A stretch of DNA of 64,000 bases, from assembly GCA_963969365.1 (NCBI GenBank), contig OZ017750.1, positions 1,302,001-1,366,000 of the forward strand, read 5' to 3'. The notes under the pieces are model-generated. The model was given only the letters and a program-made list of their open reading frames with translations, ran no database searches and was not told the origin of the DNA. The position numbers and the translations under genes are program-made. The DNA comes from Asterochloris sp. CNOR1 (lineage: Eukaryota; Chlorophyta; Trebouxiophyceae; Trebouxiales; Trebouxiaceae). This document shows positions 55,701 through 64,000 of the stretch, piece by piece (the stretch's first letter is position 1; every line of letters starts with the position of its first letter).

Positions 55701-58700
55701 TCGGCAGATCCGCAGAAGGCAGCGCAGCGGCGCAAGCAGATGATGTTCGAGCTGAATAGGAGCGGGCAGTACCTGCAGCTGCAGGAGCAGCTGCGGGCAT
55801 GCGTGGTGCGCATCGTGCAGGAGCACTTCCACAAAGCGGGGACGATGGACAGGCAAGACATGCAGGTGAGGGCAGTGCCATTCATGCTTTCGCAGGAGGC
55901 GCTTGTCAGTCTGTTTGGGTTTCCACTCCTCATGCAGGGCAGCCGTGATGGACAGGGGGAACATGCAGTGGGGACAAAGATCTGAAGAGTGTCCACATGC
56001 GATGTCGCGTCTGCTGGCACAAGGGAGAAGCGAGGATTAATGACAGAGCCACAGGGCATGCAGCTGATTTGTTCATCAACTCCATGCTGAAGCAGTGCTG
56101 ACTGCAGAGTTTCCCTCACAGGCTGGGGACATGCATCTGAGTTGGGGTGCTGGGTCGGCTGCACGCAGCCACAGAAGGGATCGAACACCCTCCTGGACTA
56201 CTGTGTACTGCAGGAGCTGCACACCAGGCTGTGCAGTGTGCTGACATCTGAGGAGTGCAAGGTGCTCAACCCAGAGCTCTGCACATTGCAGGGCCTGCAC
56301 AACAAGCTGTACGTCGTGCTGACGACGGAGATGCATAAGGCCCTCAACCAGCTGCGTGAGCAGGGAGGGGAGCCAGCACCCGCGGCAGAGGGCGCACAGA
56401 TGGCTGAGGCTGCGCCGAGCTCTGCGCTCCTGAGCACAGAGAAGCTGAAGCAGCTGCAGGGGCTGGCAGATGAGGCAGAGCTCAATGGGGATGCCCGGGC
56501 TGCTGTGGGCTACCACGAGCAGCGTGTCATGGGCAGCACCAGCGCTCAGGTGGGCTGCCAGCAGGCCTCCCTTTGTCATGCCGTACCCTTGCTGGCGTCC
56601 CACTGCCTTGTCTGCACATGGCAGGTCCACCTGCCACTGTCTGCCTTGCGTCACACTGCACCTGTGACAGCTCTCTCTGTTGATTTTTCGCATACACTGA
56701 CCAACAAGACTACCATTGCTGCTCCTGCAGGCCTGGTACGAGTTTGCAGCCTTCAGCATGCGTACTTGCAGCCTGGATCGCGCTGAGCAGTGCCTGCGCG
56801 AGGCTCTGGCCATCGACCCTGGGCACCAGGACGCCCTGCTGGCACTGGGCTGCCTGCTGTGGCACAGCGGCTTGCACACAGATGCAGCCTTCCTGCAGCA
56901 AGCAGCAGTGCTGCTGCTGCATGCCAAGGATGATCTGCTGGCGGCTCACCCTGTAGCAGCAGCCATGGCCCAGGAGCAACAGGTGCTGCCAGGGACAGAA
57001 CCGCAGCCAGCAGAGGAGCAGCAGGGGCAGCCAGCGCTTGCAGGCCGGCCGCCACCAGCCAGCAGCCCTCGCGGCGGCGTGCAGCAGAGCGTGGCGGTGG
57101 TGTGGGCGCTGCTGGGGCTGGTGTACGGGGCTGCTGGCCAGGACGAGGAGCGCCGCAACTGCAGCTTTGAGGCCTACCGCCTGGGGCTACTGCAGCTGCA
57201 GGGGGCCCTGGCCAGCCAGCCATTGCTGCAGGTGTGCTACTCTGCATGGCAGGCCCAGTGCTGGCTCTTCTGTTGTCACACAGGCCACCTTGGGCACTAC
57301 CCAGCCAATGCTGCAGGTGGGCCACACCTGAGCTGTTGTGGTCATCAGCTGCCATCTAGGCCTGCAGTGGTCTGTTGTTCAGGGAAGCGTCAGTGGGGCA
57401 CCCTGTGTGGCCGACAGCATCTCCGTGAGAGCCTAAAACATAGGTGTGCTGGGTTGCTGGGGTCAGTGTGTGGCCAGCCAGAGCCCCACAGCCTTCTCAA
57501 ATGATGCACTGGCATGCTTGCCAAACTGCAGACTGCGACCAAGAGCTATGGGGCTTGCTCTTCAGACCAGCTTCATCGATGTCCAGGTTCCAGCGTGTGC
57601 CCTGCAGGCTGCGCTGCTCCTGCTGGACCTGCAGCTGGGGACCTGCGCCGACTGGGCGCTGCAGGCGCTGGCAGATGCTGAGCCAGCAGCCAGCCTGGCA
57701 GCAGACATTGCGGTGTGCAAGAGCCGGGCAGCCTTCCTGTGCGGCCGGGAGGAAGGTGGGACCCCAGCACGGCAGCCAGCGCAGCGAAACAGCAGTCGTT
57801 CACGGCAAGCTGTCACTTGATGCCTGGCTGCACCTTTCAGGCTGCTTCAAACCTTCTTCTAGGTAGCAGGCACCACATCTCCCAACCCTTGACGGCCTGA
57901 AGCCTCCCCCCCTCTCTGCAGAGGCCATGGCTCAAGCGCATGAGGCCACTCGGCTGGCGTCCCCCGAGGACATCCGCCCTCATGTGCTCCTGGGGAACAT
58001 GCATGCAGCAGCTGGGCGCCCGGCAGAGGCATCGGCCGAGTACCAGGCAGCCCTGCAGAAGCAGCCGACTGCCTGCCCCCTGGACGTCTACCTGCGCCTG
58101 GGGCGGGCCTTTGCTGAGCAGGACCAGCATGAGTACGCACGCAACGTCTTTGTCCAGGTGGGGGGGCCTTGCTGCCAGTGCAGGCATCATCATCGCTGAG
58201 GCCGCTCCTGGTGTGGCAGGCCCAAATCCTGTATGCATGTCTATGTCCAGGCAGGGCTCAGCATGGTGCCAAGACCAGCCTAGCACAGAGCTGGGCCAGC
58301 AAGAGTACGCATGCAATGCGTTTCTCCAGGTGGGCTCAGTATAGTATAGAGATCAGCACTTCAGCGCAGAGGGGGCCCAGCATCAGTCCATCCCCGCTGT
58401 GTTTACTTAGGTGAGCTGAGCGCAAGCATGGGTGTGGTGCTTGCACCTCCCACAGCCCTTGTCCATGCTGCTGCAAATCCTCCTGCAATCCATCCAACAG
58501 CAGCCGTCAGGTGGACCCTTGCAGGGCAGGAGCAACATAGGCATGCACACACTGTGCTTGTCCATGTGTGGAGTGCTGAGACTGAATTTGCCAGCGCAGG
58601 CTATGAGTGAGGGCTGGAGCCACGCGCCATGCACCTGACAGTGCCTGCATGGTCTGGCAGCTTGCCCCACCCCTTGCTCAACAGAGGGGTTTGCACACGC

Positions 58701-59653
58701 TGCTTCTGTGCTGCTCACTGGCTTGCAGGCTGCAGATGGCATTCTCAGGCAGTGCTCACGCTGCTTCACCCTGTTCTGACGGACACTGCAGGCGTGCACG
58801 GTGCGACCCTGCGCCTCCACCTGGCTAGGGGCAGGCACGGCCTACCTGAACCTGCGCGATCTGCAGCAGGCAGACCTCTGCCTGATGGAGGCCAACACTC
58901 TGAACAACCAGGTGGGCCCGCCGCTGAGCAGCCCCACCATGCATGCGTCAGCCTCGCAGTTGAGGGATGTATTCCAATGTGTGACATACAGCTGTGTGAC
59001 ATACAGCTCACTGCTGGGCAGTGCAGCACTCAGCCTCCTGATGATGGATGCGTCCCGCTGCATTAGACCTCAGTGCTGGGATTGACATCCATCCAAGCTG
59101 CAGGACGCAAACATCTGGGGCCATGCAGCCCTCCTGGCCATCCTGGCAGATCATGCTGCTGAGGCAGAGCAGGCGCTGACCTGGGCGCTGAAGCTGCGGC
59201 TGCAGGACACTGCCCTGGTGGCACAAATTGCAGAGCAGCTCATAGAGCGCCACAGGCAAGCCCGCGTCCTGCCACTGCATCTGATGACTGCTTGCTGCCT
59301 GTGGTCCACTTGCAGTCTGCTGACAGGATGACTCCAACCTTGCATCTTGCCAATGCAGGTATGTGCAGGCAGAGCAGGTTCTGAGGCATGGCCTGGCAGT
59401 CAAAGACTTGCCCCGCTTGCGATGGTTGCTGGGAGATGCTCTGTATGAGCAGCGGTGCCTGCCTGCTGCGCAGCAGCAATATGAGGCCACAGTCCAAAGC
59501 GGCCAGGCTGCTGCTGCGGAGGAGCAACACGCTGTACAGCAACTCATCAAAATTCACAGGATCTCTGGCAACAGCGAGCAGCTTGCACATTATAAGGAGC
59601 ACCTGAAACAGCTGCGCAACAAACAGAGTGGCGCACCACCAGTCTCTACTTGA
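52715..59653 (+). CDS. CFAP70: Cilia- and flagella-associated protein 70 (CFAP70/TTC18)
   Basis: Axonemal protein with a C-terminal TPR array, needed for normal ciliary beating. The start is 'MAPKKAEPVVEAGPQCYISL' (52715). N-terminal beta-rich exons follow ('LLNTSLQLTLLAAGKPLG', 'LLPLELGAEGAHAGTHAFML'-type blocks at about 53970-54040). The diagnostic central block, 'TFGDHLRDPVASADPQKAAQ' then 'QYLQLQEQLRACVVRIVQE', lies at about 55670-55830 and matches 'KFGTHLNDPHVSSDPKAASQ' of human CFAP70. TPR exons run from about 56290 to 59600 ('AWYEFAAFSMRTCSLDRAEQ', 'RPHVLLGNMHAAAGRPAEA', 'WLGAGTAYLNLRDLQQADL', 'LMEANTLNNQ', 'DANIWGHAALLAILAD'). These end 'GAPPVST' with the stop at 59651-59653. Introns include degenerate donor copies (58130-58330) and a 15-base tandem repeat at about 58979-59010. 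Confidence 0.96.
58130..58330 (+). repeat. Exon-end/donor block and echoes in CFAP70
   Basis: The true exon end GAGTACGCACGCAACGTCTT then TGTCCAG|gtgggg (about 58130-58157) is echoed at 58302-58330 (GAGTACGCATGCAATGCGTT then TCTCCAG|gtgggc). A weaker echo is at about 58230-58250 (GTATGCATGTCTATGTCCAG|gc). The strong echo keeps an intact donor. Confidence 0.75.
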
Positions 59654-59842
59654 CAAGAGTTGCGAGCTGTTAAAAGGAATGATTGAGAACCAGTTCAAGC
59701 ACTAAGCAGTGACAGCCAGGCAGGTGTGAGGACGGAAGCAAGGGATCTGCACGGACACAGTGCGCTCGAGGCACACTTGAGTGACCCTACGTCATAAATG
59801 CTCCCACCAATACTGCTGCATGGCGTCAGTGCCCAAGCAGAA

Positions 59843-61234
59843 TTATTGATGTCTGTTCACCAGAGCCAGCCCCTGCTCCAAGATGGTGTCTGGGGTGGCG
59901 TGGGCTCCCGTGGCCGGATCATAATGCTGCCAGACAGCAACTGTGCCATCGTAAGCAATTTGCCCGCCTTGCTGAGTGGACTGCACAGCAAACATCTGTC
60001 ATGAAGGGCTGCTGGCATCTGAGGCTTGCAGAGCGGTAAGTCTCAACGAAGGACTGCACTCTTACCCCGCCACGCTTGGTGGGGATCCAAGCCTTCCAAC
60101 CCCCAATGGCCTGCCTCAGCTCCTTTGCCCCATTCTTCCGTACGCGGTCAAGGATAGATAGAGGGGTTCTGACATTAAACAAGGTGTCAAACCTGCAGGT
60201 TGAGATCATCCTGTCAGTGATGCCTCCTCAGACCTGTACACACACTGATGCTACATGTTAGTACATCCACTGAACTAATCAGTTGATGTTACCAAGTATT
60301 CTTGAATTTGAGCGCCTCATATATGTGCATCTCAGGGTCTGCCAGGAGCTTGTCCTCAGGAAACCCTGTCAGCTTGCTGAATTCCTTGCCCCGCTCTGCA
60401 GGGCCGATGGTAACAAAAAGGACGCTCACTCCAGCATCAGTCAACTTCTCCAGCACGGTGCCCTGGAGCTTGCCATTCCCTGCAGTGTTGCTCACATGCT
60501 GTTCTGGCTGTCGGCCTGGCAGGCATGCAGAATCTTCCTGGCTGCTGTCAAGCCTGCAGCGTGAGCACCAAAGCCAGTGGAAAGCCCCCAGCCACTGCAT
60601 GCCATCACCTGATAACTCTCGGGCAAGCTCCTGGCTGCACAGCAGGCAAATAAGCTTAGCCATGGCTGGGTGACATTGCGCCACATCAATGCCTCTCTGA
60701 CTCACCAGAAGAATCATCCCTGCAGCAGCAGTTGCTGTTGGTGATGGGATCAAGGCATGGCTGAGCAATCAGGCAGGGACCACAGGAAGGTTGCATTGCT
60801 CACCATCGATCGTGCAGCAACCAACATAACCTTTGCCTGCTCAGGCTGGTCACCCCAGAAGCTGAAGACTGGTACCTTCTCCTGCTTGGACACGTGCCAT
60901 GCCTGACGCAGAGATTGCACTGGTGTGAGGGCATTAGCTGTCGTGAGAGCATTAAGAGCAGCATTCTCGCAGCTTCTGCTGCACAGTCCATGGAGATGCA
61001 GCCATGTGTCTCAAAAGCTTCAACTCTGATGAAGAGGCAGGCAGCCACCTGGACATTCTTCAGCACATCGAATTTGCTGTTGTCACTGATTCTTTCCCCT
61101 TGTTGGGAGCTTGCCATGGTTCTGGGACCTGCCTGGCGAACCCTACCCCGGCACCCAAAACGCACTTGAGCCTGGGATGACGGTGCAAATCTGCTACCGT
61201 GAGACCTCGAATGGCCAACTACAGCGTTCAGCAT
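59843..61234 (-). CDS. Peroxiredoxin-like AhpC/TSA family protein (AAED1/PRXL2-like), probably plastid
   Basis: This is a thioredoxin-fold peroxiredoxin-like 2 protein. The ATG at 61234 gives an Arg/Ser-rich leader ('MLNAVVGHSRSHGSRFAPSS') suited to plastid targeting before 'MASSQQGERISDNSKF'. Then follow 'EKVPVFSFWGDQPEQAKVML', 'CQELARELS', 'KLTDAGVSVLFVTIGPAERG', 'LTGFPEDKLLADPEMHIYEA', 'ILDRVRKNGAKELRQAI' and a final exon 'QQGGQIAYDGTVAVWQHYDP' to 'LALVNRHQ' and stop. The order and spacing agree with plant AAED1-type proteins, which end in a 'QGG..F.G' strand and a 'D..GDH' segment. The redox site is not settled: 'ICLLCSQELARELS' offers a CxxC just before the conserved helix, but the exon carrying it has no clear acceptor. 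The role is inferred as peroxide or lipid-peroxide reduction. Confidence 0.86.
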
Positions 61235-61619
61235 CTGCTTGTGACGTGCAAGTTGCAACTCAGTATTGAGTGTCAGACCTGGTAAGAAGGGTCTGAGCAG
61301 AAAAGTCAATGCAGGGAGCCCCATGGCCAGCAAAGCTTGAGTTCCCCAGTCTAGGCAAACTGCACCTGCTATGTGTGATGCAAAATTTAACACATTTAAA
61401 TGCCCCAGCTGCTGCTGCGGAGGGGGGGGGCGCGGGGGGGAAGGGGGGGGGCCAGGCATGAACTTGCAGCAGGAGCATGCAAGGGTGCCAACAGATGAGG
61501 CACAAGCAGCTGCACGGGGACTGATGTACAGACCAAAGTTACCCACAATATAATACATTCAACCTTTGATGTGCTCAATAGAGGAAGGGCAATCAGTTTA
61601 GACTTGAATGGTCAGCAAG
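61235..61619. other. Spacer with G-rich tracts upstream of the peroxiredoxin-like gene
   Basis: These 385 bases lie between two minus-strand genes. The notable content is a purine tract of three near-contiguous G runs at about 61422-61452 in an otherwise AT-richer spacer. No coding exon is seen. Confidence 0.55.
61420..61452. repeat. G-run cluster (possible G-quadruplex)
   Basis: Three runs of about 7-9 G are separated by one to three bases (pattern G9-CGC-G7-AA-G9, approximate) on the plus strand. The cluster lies about 190-220 bases upstream of the start codon of the minus-strand gene, so the C-rich strand is its sense strand. Confidence 0.8.
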
Positions 61620-64000
61620 CTACCAGGCATATGCGTTCCTGGATGTATTGAGGACACCCCAGGACTGAAACACGTGAAGGTGGGAGCAGAAGGCCTCCAT
61701 TGCTGGAGTCGTGTCTGACCGCCCCACCATGAGGCCATGCACCTCCAGGCCCAGCTCCTCTTTGGCAGTCTTCAGCTTGTCACAAATGTCTTTACTGGGC
61801 ATGGGGATCTCCCCATCTGTGACCATGAGGATGTCCGCCTGCGGCAACTCAGCTCTTATCAGTGCAGCACAGCAGATGTAGGTAGCGCTTGCACTCTAGC
61901 TGCTTCCTAGAAGGTCCAGGCAGATGCAGTAGCTGCTGAACAGATGACGCTGAGATATTCAGGGCTTCACACAGGCTCCATGGAAGGGCCGCCCTGCCTG
62001 CAGCAATGCGCTGCAGGAGTGGTACTCGAGCTAGCAGCTAGCCTGCTGCCACTCCTGCCGGCAGCATGAGCACACTGCCAGACAACCAGCTGGAGGTCTT
62101 CTGAGCTCACCTGGTCTACTCCATGATGGTCAAGCGCTTCAGGCTCAGCTCCCAGGGCATGCCCACACAGCTATCAGAGGCTGCCTCTACACCAGTCACA
62201 AGGTGACCTACCTGGTTCCAAAAATGACTGGTCAGGCACTTCAGGCTGAGCTGGAAGGACATGTGCAGCTAGGGAGCTCTCAGCCCAGGCACCACCCCAC
62301 ATACTGAGGCAGCTTACCTGTGTCCACCCCACATCGGTAAGGCGCTTCAGGCTCAACTCCAGGGGCTTATCCACATCAGTGCCGCCAGTGAAGCCGCCAC
62401 TCAGGAAGTCCAGCAGCTGACGTATGCCCTTCGCAGTTGTATCGAGCTCCAGCTCCATGACCTGACCTGGACCGCTGCAAAGGCACACACATGAGGGCCA
62501 CTTGGGTGCTGCAGCATGTGGCGGGCTGGCTCATGGCTGGGGGTTTGGTCAAGCTCAAGCTCCATGACCCTAACCCTGCGGCTGCAGAGACACCAGACAG
62601 GCACGCTACCAGCGTGCTTGATGCCAAAGGGCATGCCAAGCCAGCACGCCTACACTTCATCACCAGACACCGCCCGCTGCACAGGGACACGCGCACATGG
62701 CTGCTGAAGCCTGTGCTGCAGTGCGGGCAGGCCTTTGGGGCTGGCATTCAGCCGCAGCTCCATCACCTGACCTTCATCACACATGAAAGCTGTCCCCAGC
62801 CTTGCTGCTGCGGCCCTGCTTGGCACGCCAGGCCGGGGCAGCTGCTCAGGTAGCTCACCACTTGCCACTGCTACGCAGTCCAGCCTGATCTGCATGACTG
62901 GCACTAGCACAATCCCACCAACTGAGGGCGCAGGTGCACCTGAAGGCATAGAGGTAGCACTGCCGCTCCTGCCTGTGGGCCCCTCGCATGCACTCCAGCG
63001 CGACCGCCTTGGCCACAGTCTCACGAGCACCAGCCATGGACCCTGCACAGCGCAAGGAGCTGCTCAAGACATCGCACCAAGTGGCAGAGCCGCATGCAGA
63101 GCTTCCCTGGCGCACAGTGGGGAAGGTGGGCTGCCAGGACACTGGCTAGCCAGCACATGCCACCACAGTCATGGTGGCATATGACGTGAGGCACTCAAGC
63201 TCGGCCCCGATGTCAGGGGTCCCCAGCTGCATGTCAGCTGCATGAGATGCCCTGCACCAGATCAGCACAAAGGAGCAGAGACGAGCCCTGCCAGGCCTGT
63301 GAATCTAACCCAGCATAGTGGCAGGCAGTCCATGTGCAGCAAGACAAGCCAGCACATCAGTTGCATGGTTCCGGTGCTCGGCGCACCTGAGGTGTCCAGG
63401 CAGCAGATGATGGGCCCCATCTCTGCAGCTGGCCGGATCTCCATCCTGGCAGTCACCCGAGTGGGCTCCCCCTGCAACCACCCTGCACAAGCCCAGAACA
63501 GGAGTCTCATCAAGCCTGCGTGTCGCAAGCAACATCCCTGATGGGTGCTCTTTGGCATAAAAGTCAATAGGTGCAGGCAAGACCTGCCATATTCAGCAGG
63601 GGGGTATGGTCTCTGAGCGGCATACATGCAGCGGTGGCAGCCCGTGGAGGGCTCTCATCCAGGCAGGTAGCCTGCTGCTGAGCGAGACAGCAAACAGCTG
63701 CTGACCCGGGAAGCGGCTCTCAAGGTGCCCGCCTGTGCCCCCACCTGTGCGCTCATAGCTCATGAGATTGCGCTCCACGCGGCGGACCATGTGGAGCAGG
63801 CGCGCAGCCCGGGAGCCCTCAGGACTTTGGCCACTGCGCCCACTCTGGTCCTGGAAAGTGAGGGGAGTTGGGTTCATGCCTGTCATCACTTCTGCATGGC
63901 TGCACCAGCCACACTGGGTATGACGCCCACAATTCATTTCTGACACATCAGTGGAGCAATGACTGGGCGTTGGTCCTCCTCGCTAACACCAGCATACACT
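61620..64000 (-). CDS. ViaA/CoxE-like von Willebrand factor A domain protein (5' end outside window)
   Basis: This is the C-terminal part of a VWA protein of the ViaA type, which partners MoxR-like AAA ATPases (RavA in bacteria). Exons from the right: 'QSPEGSRAARLLHMVRRVE' and 'LMSYERTGGGTGG' (about 63860-63720), then 'RMEIRPAAEMGPIICCLDTSG' (about 63460-63390) carrying the MIDAS DxSG. Next is 'SMAGARETVAKAVALECMRG' with 'CYLYAFS' (about 63045-62945). The exon 62475-62318 has 'GPGQVMELELDTTAKGIRQL' and 'GFTGGTDVDKPLELSLKRL', with the MIDAS Thr. The last exon is 'ADILMVTDGEIPMPSKDI' (MIDAS Asp) with 'GLEVHGLMVGRSDT', ending at 61620. All three metal-site motifs are intact. The introns on both sides of the 62475-62318 exon contain degenerate copies of that exon's ends. 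Confidence 0.9.
62102..62800 (-). repeat. Exon flanked by echoes of its own two ends, VWA gene
   Basis: On the minus strand the exon 62475-62318 starts GTCATGGAGCTGGAGCTCGA and ends CTGAGCCTGAAGCGCC-type sequence before CAG|gtaagct. Its start is echoed upstream at about 62548-62590 (after CTGCAG: GTCATGGAGCTTGAGCTTGA) and about 62745-62795 (GTGATGGAGCTGCGGCTGAA). Its end is echoed downstream at about 62208-62255 (CTCAGCCTGAAGTGCCTGAC, CAG|gtaggt) and about 62109-62157 (CTGAGCCTGAAGCGCTTGAC, CAG|gtgagc). Start copies lie only upstream and end copies only downstream. Confidence 0.8.

Noticed and set aside
4081-62800. Intronic echoes considered as copies of a transposable element or introner family
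   Set aside because: Copies at different loci are unlike each other; each resembles only its own exon boundary. No shared termini or target duplications are seen.
1-64000. Search for viral or retroelement remains, tRNA and rRNA genes
   Set aside because: No reverse transcriptase, integrase, capsid or transposase motifs, terminal repeats, cloverleaf-like segments or rRNA sequence were noticed on either strand; short or decayed cases could be missed by eye.

Overview
The window is nuclear DNA from a green alga (Chlorophyta), most likely a trebouxiophyte-like species with a flagellated stage. It is gene-dense and GC-rich. Genes have many short GT-AG introns, usually ending in a TGCAG-type acceptor. 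The content fits this: 7-hydroxymethyl chlorophyll a reductase (HCAR) implies chlorophyll b turnover, and plant-type serine acetyltransferase and TBC proteins sit beside four cilium/axoneme genes. I cannot name the genus. All identifications come from reading translated exons against remembered family sequences; no search was run. CDS spans include introns, and inner exon edges are approximate unless stated.

Layout from left to right. FANCD2 (+) is cut by the left edge and ends at 6734. It converges on a small RING-finger gene (-, 6751-8325), which is divergent from an Mpv17/PMP22 gene (+, 8423-9966). A TTC29 homologue (-, 10349-14095) is divergent from a large TBC Rab-GAP gene (+, 14274-25636). 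An RNA polymerase I A49 gene (-, 25890-29122) follows. Then come a CCDC81-like HU-domain gene (-, 29668-33983), serine O-acetyltransferase (-, 34303-about 36560), a small Cys-rich single-pass membrane protein (-, 37951-38963) and ribosomal protein L24 (-, 39301-41078). L24 is divergent from the inner-arm dynein intermediate chain WDR63/DNAI3/IC140 (+, 41231-48611). HCAR (-, 48694-52519) is divergent from CFAP70 (+, 52715-59653). Last are a peroxiredoxin-like AhpC/TSA protein (-, 59843-61234) and a ViaA-like VWA protein (-, 61620 to beyond the right edge).

Neighbouring genes are tightly packed. Convergent stop codons lie as close as 16 and 82 bases apart, and four divergent pairs share start-to-start spacers of about 100-195 bases. 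TTC29, CCDC81, WDR63 and CFAP70 all belong to cilium or centriole biology, and HCAR and the peroxiredoxin-like protein look plastid-targeted. I found no viral, retroelement or DNA-transposon remains, no CRISPR array and no tRNA or rRNA gene.

The most unusual signal is in the introns. At about ten places in five genes, the sequence around a splice junction (exon end plus donor, or acceptor plus exon start) recurs one or two more times, degenerate, in the adjoining intron. In FANCD2 the second copy supplies the acceptor of the same intron, as expected for an intron born by tandem duplication of an AG|GT-containing exon segment. I treat this as the main candidate for an undescribed process in this genome.
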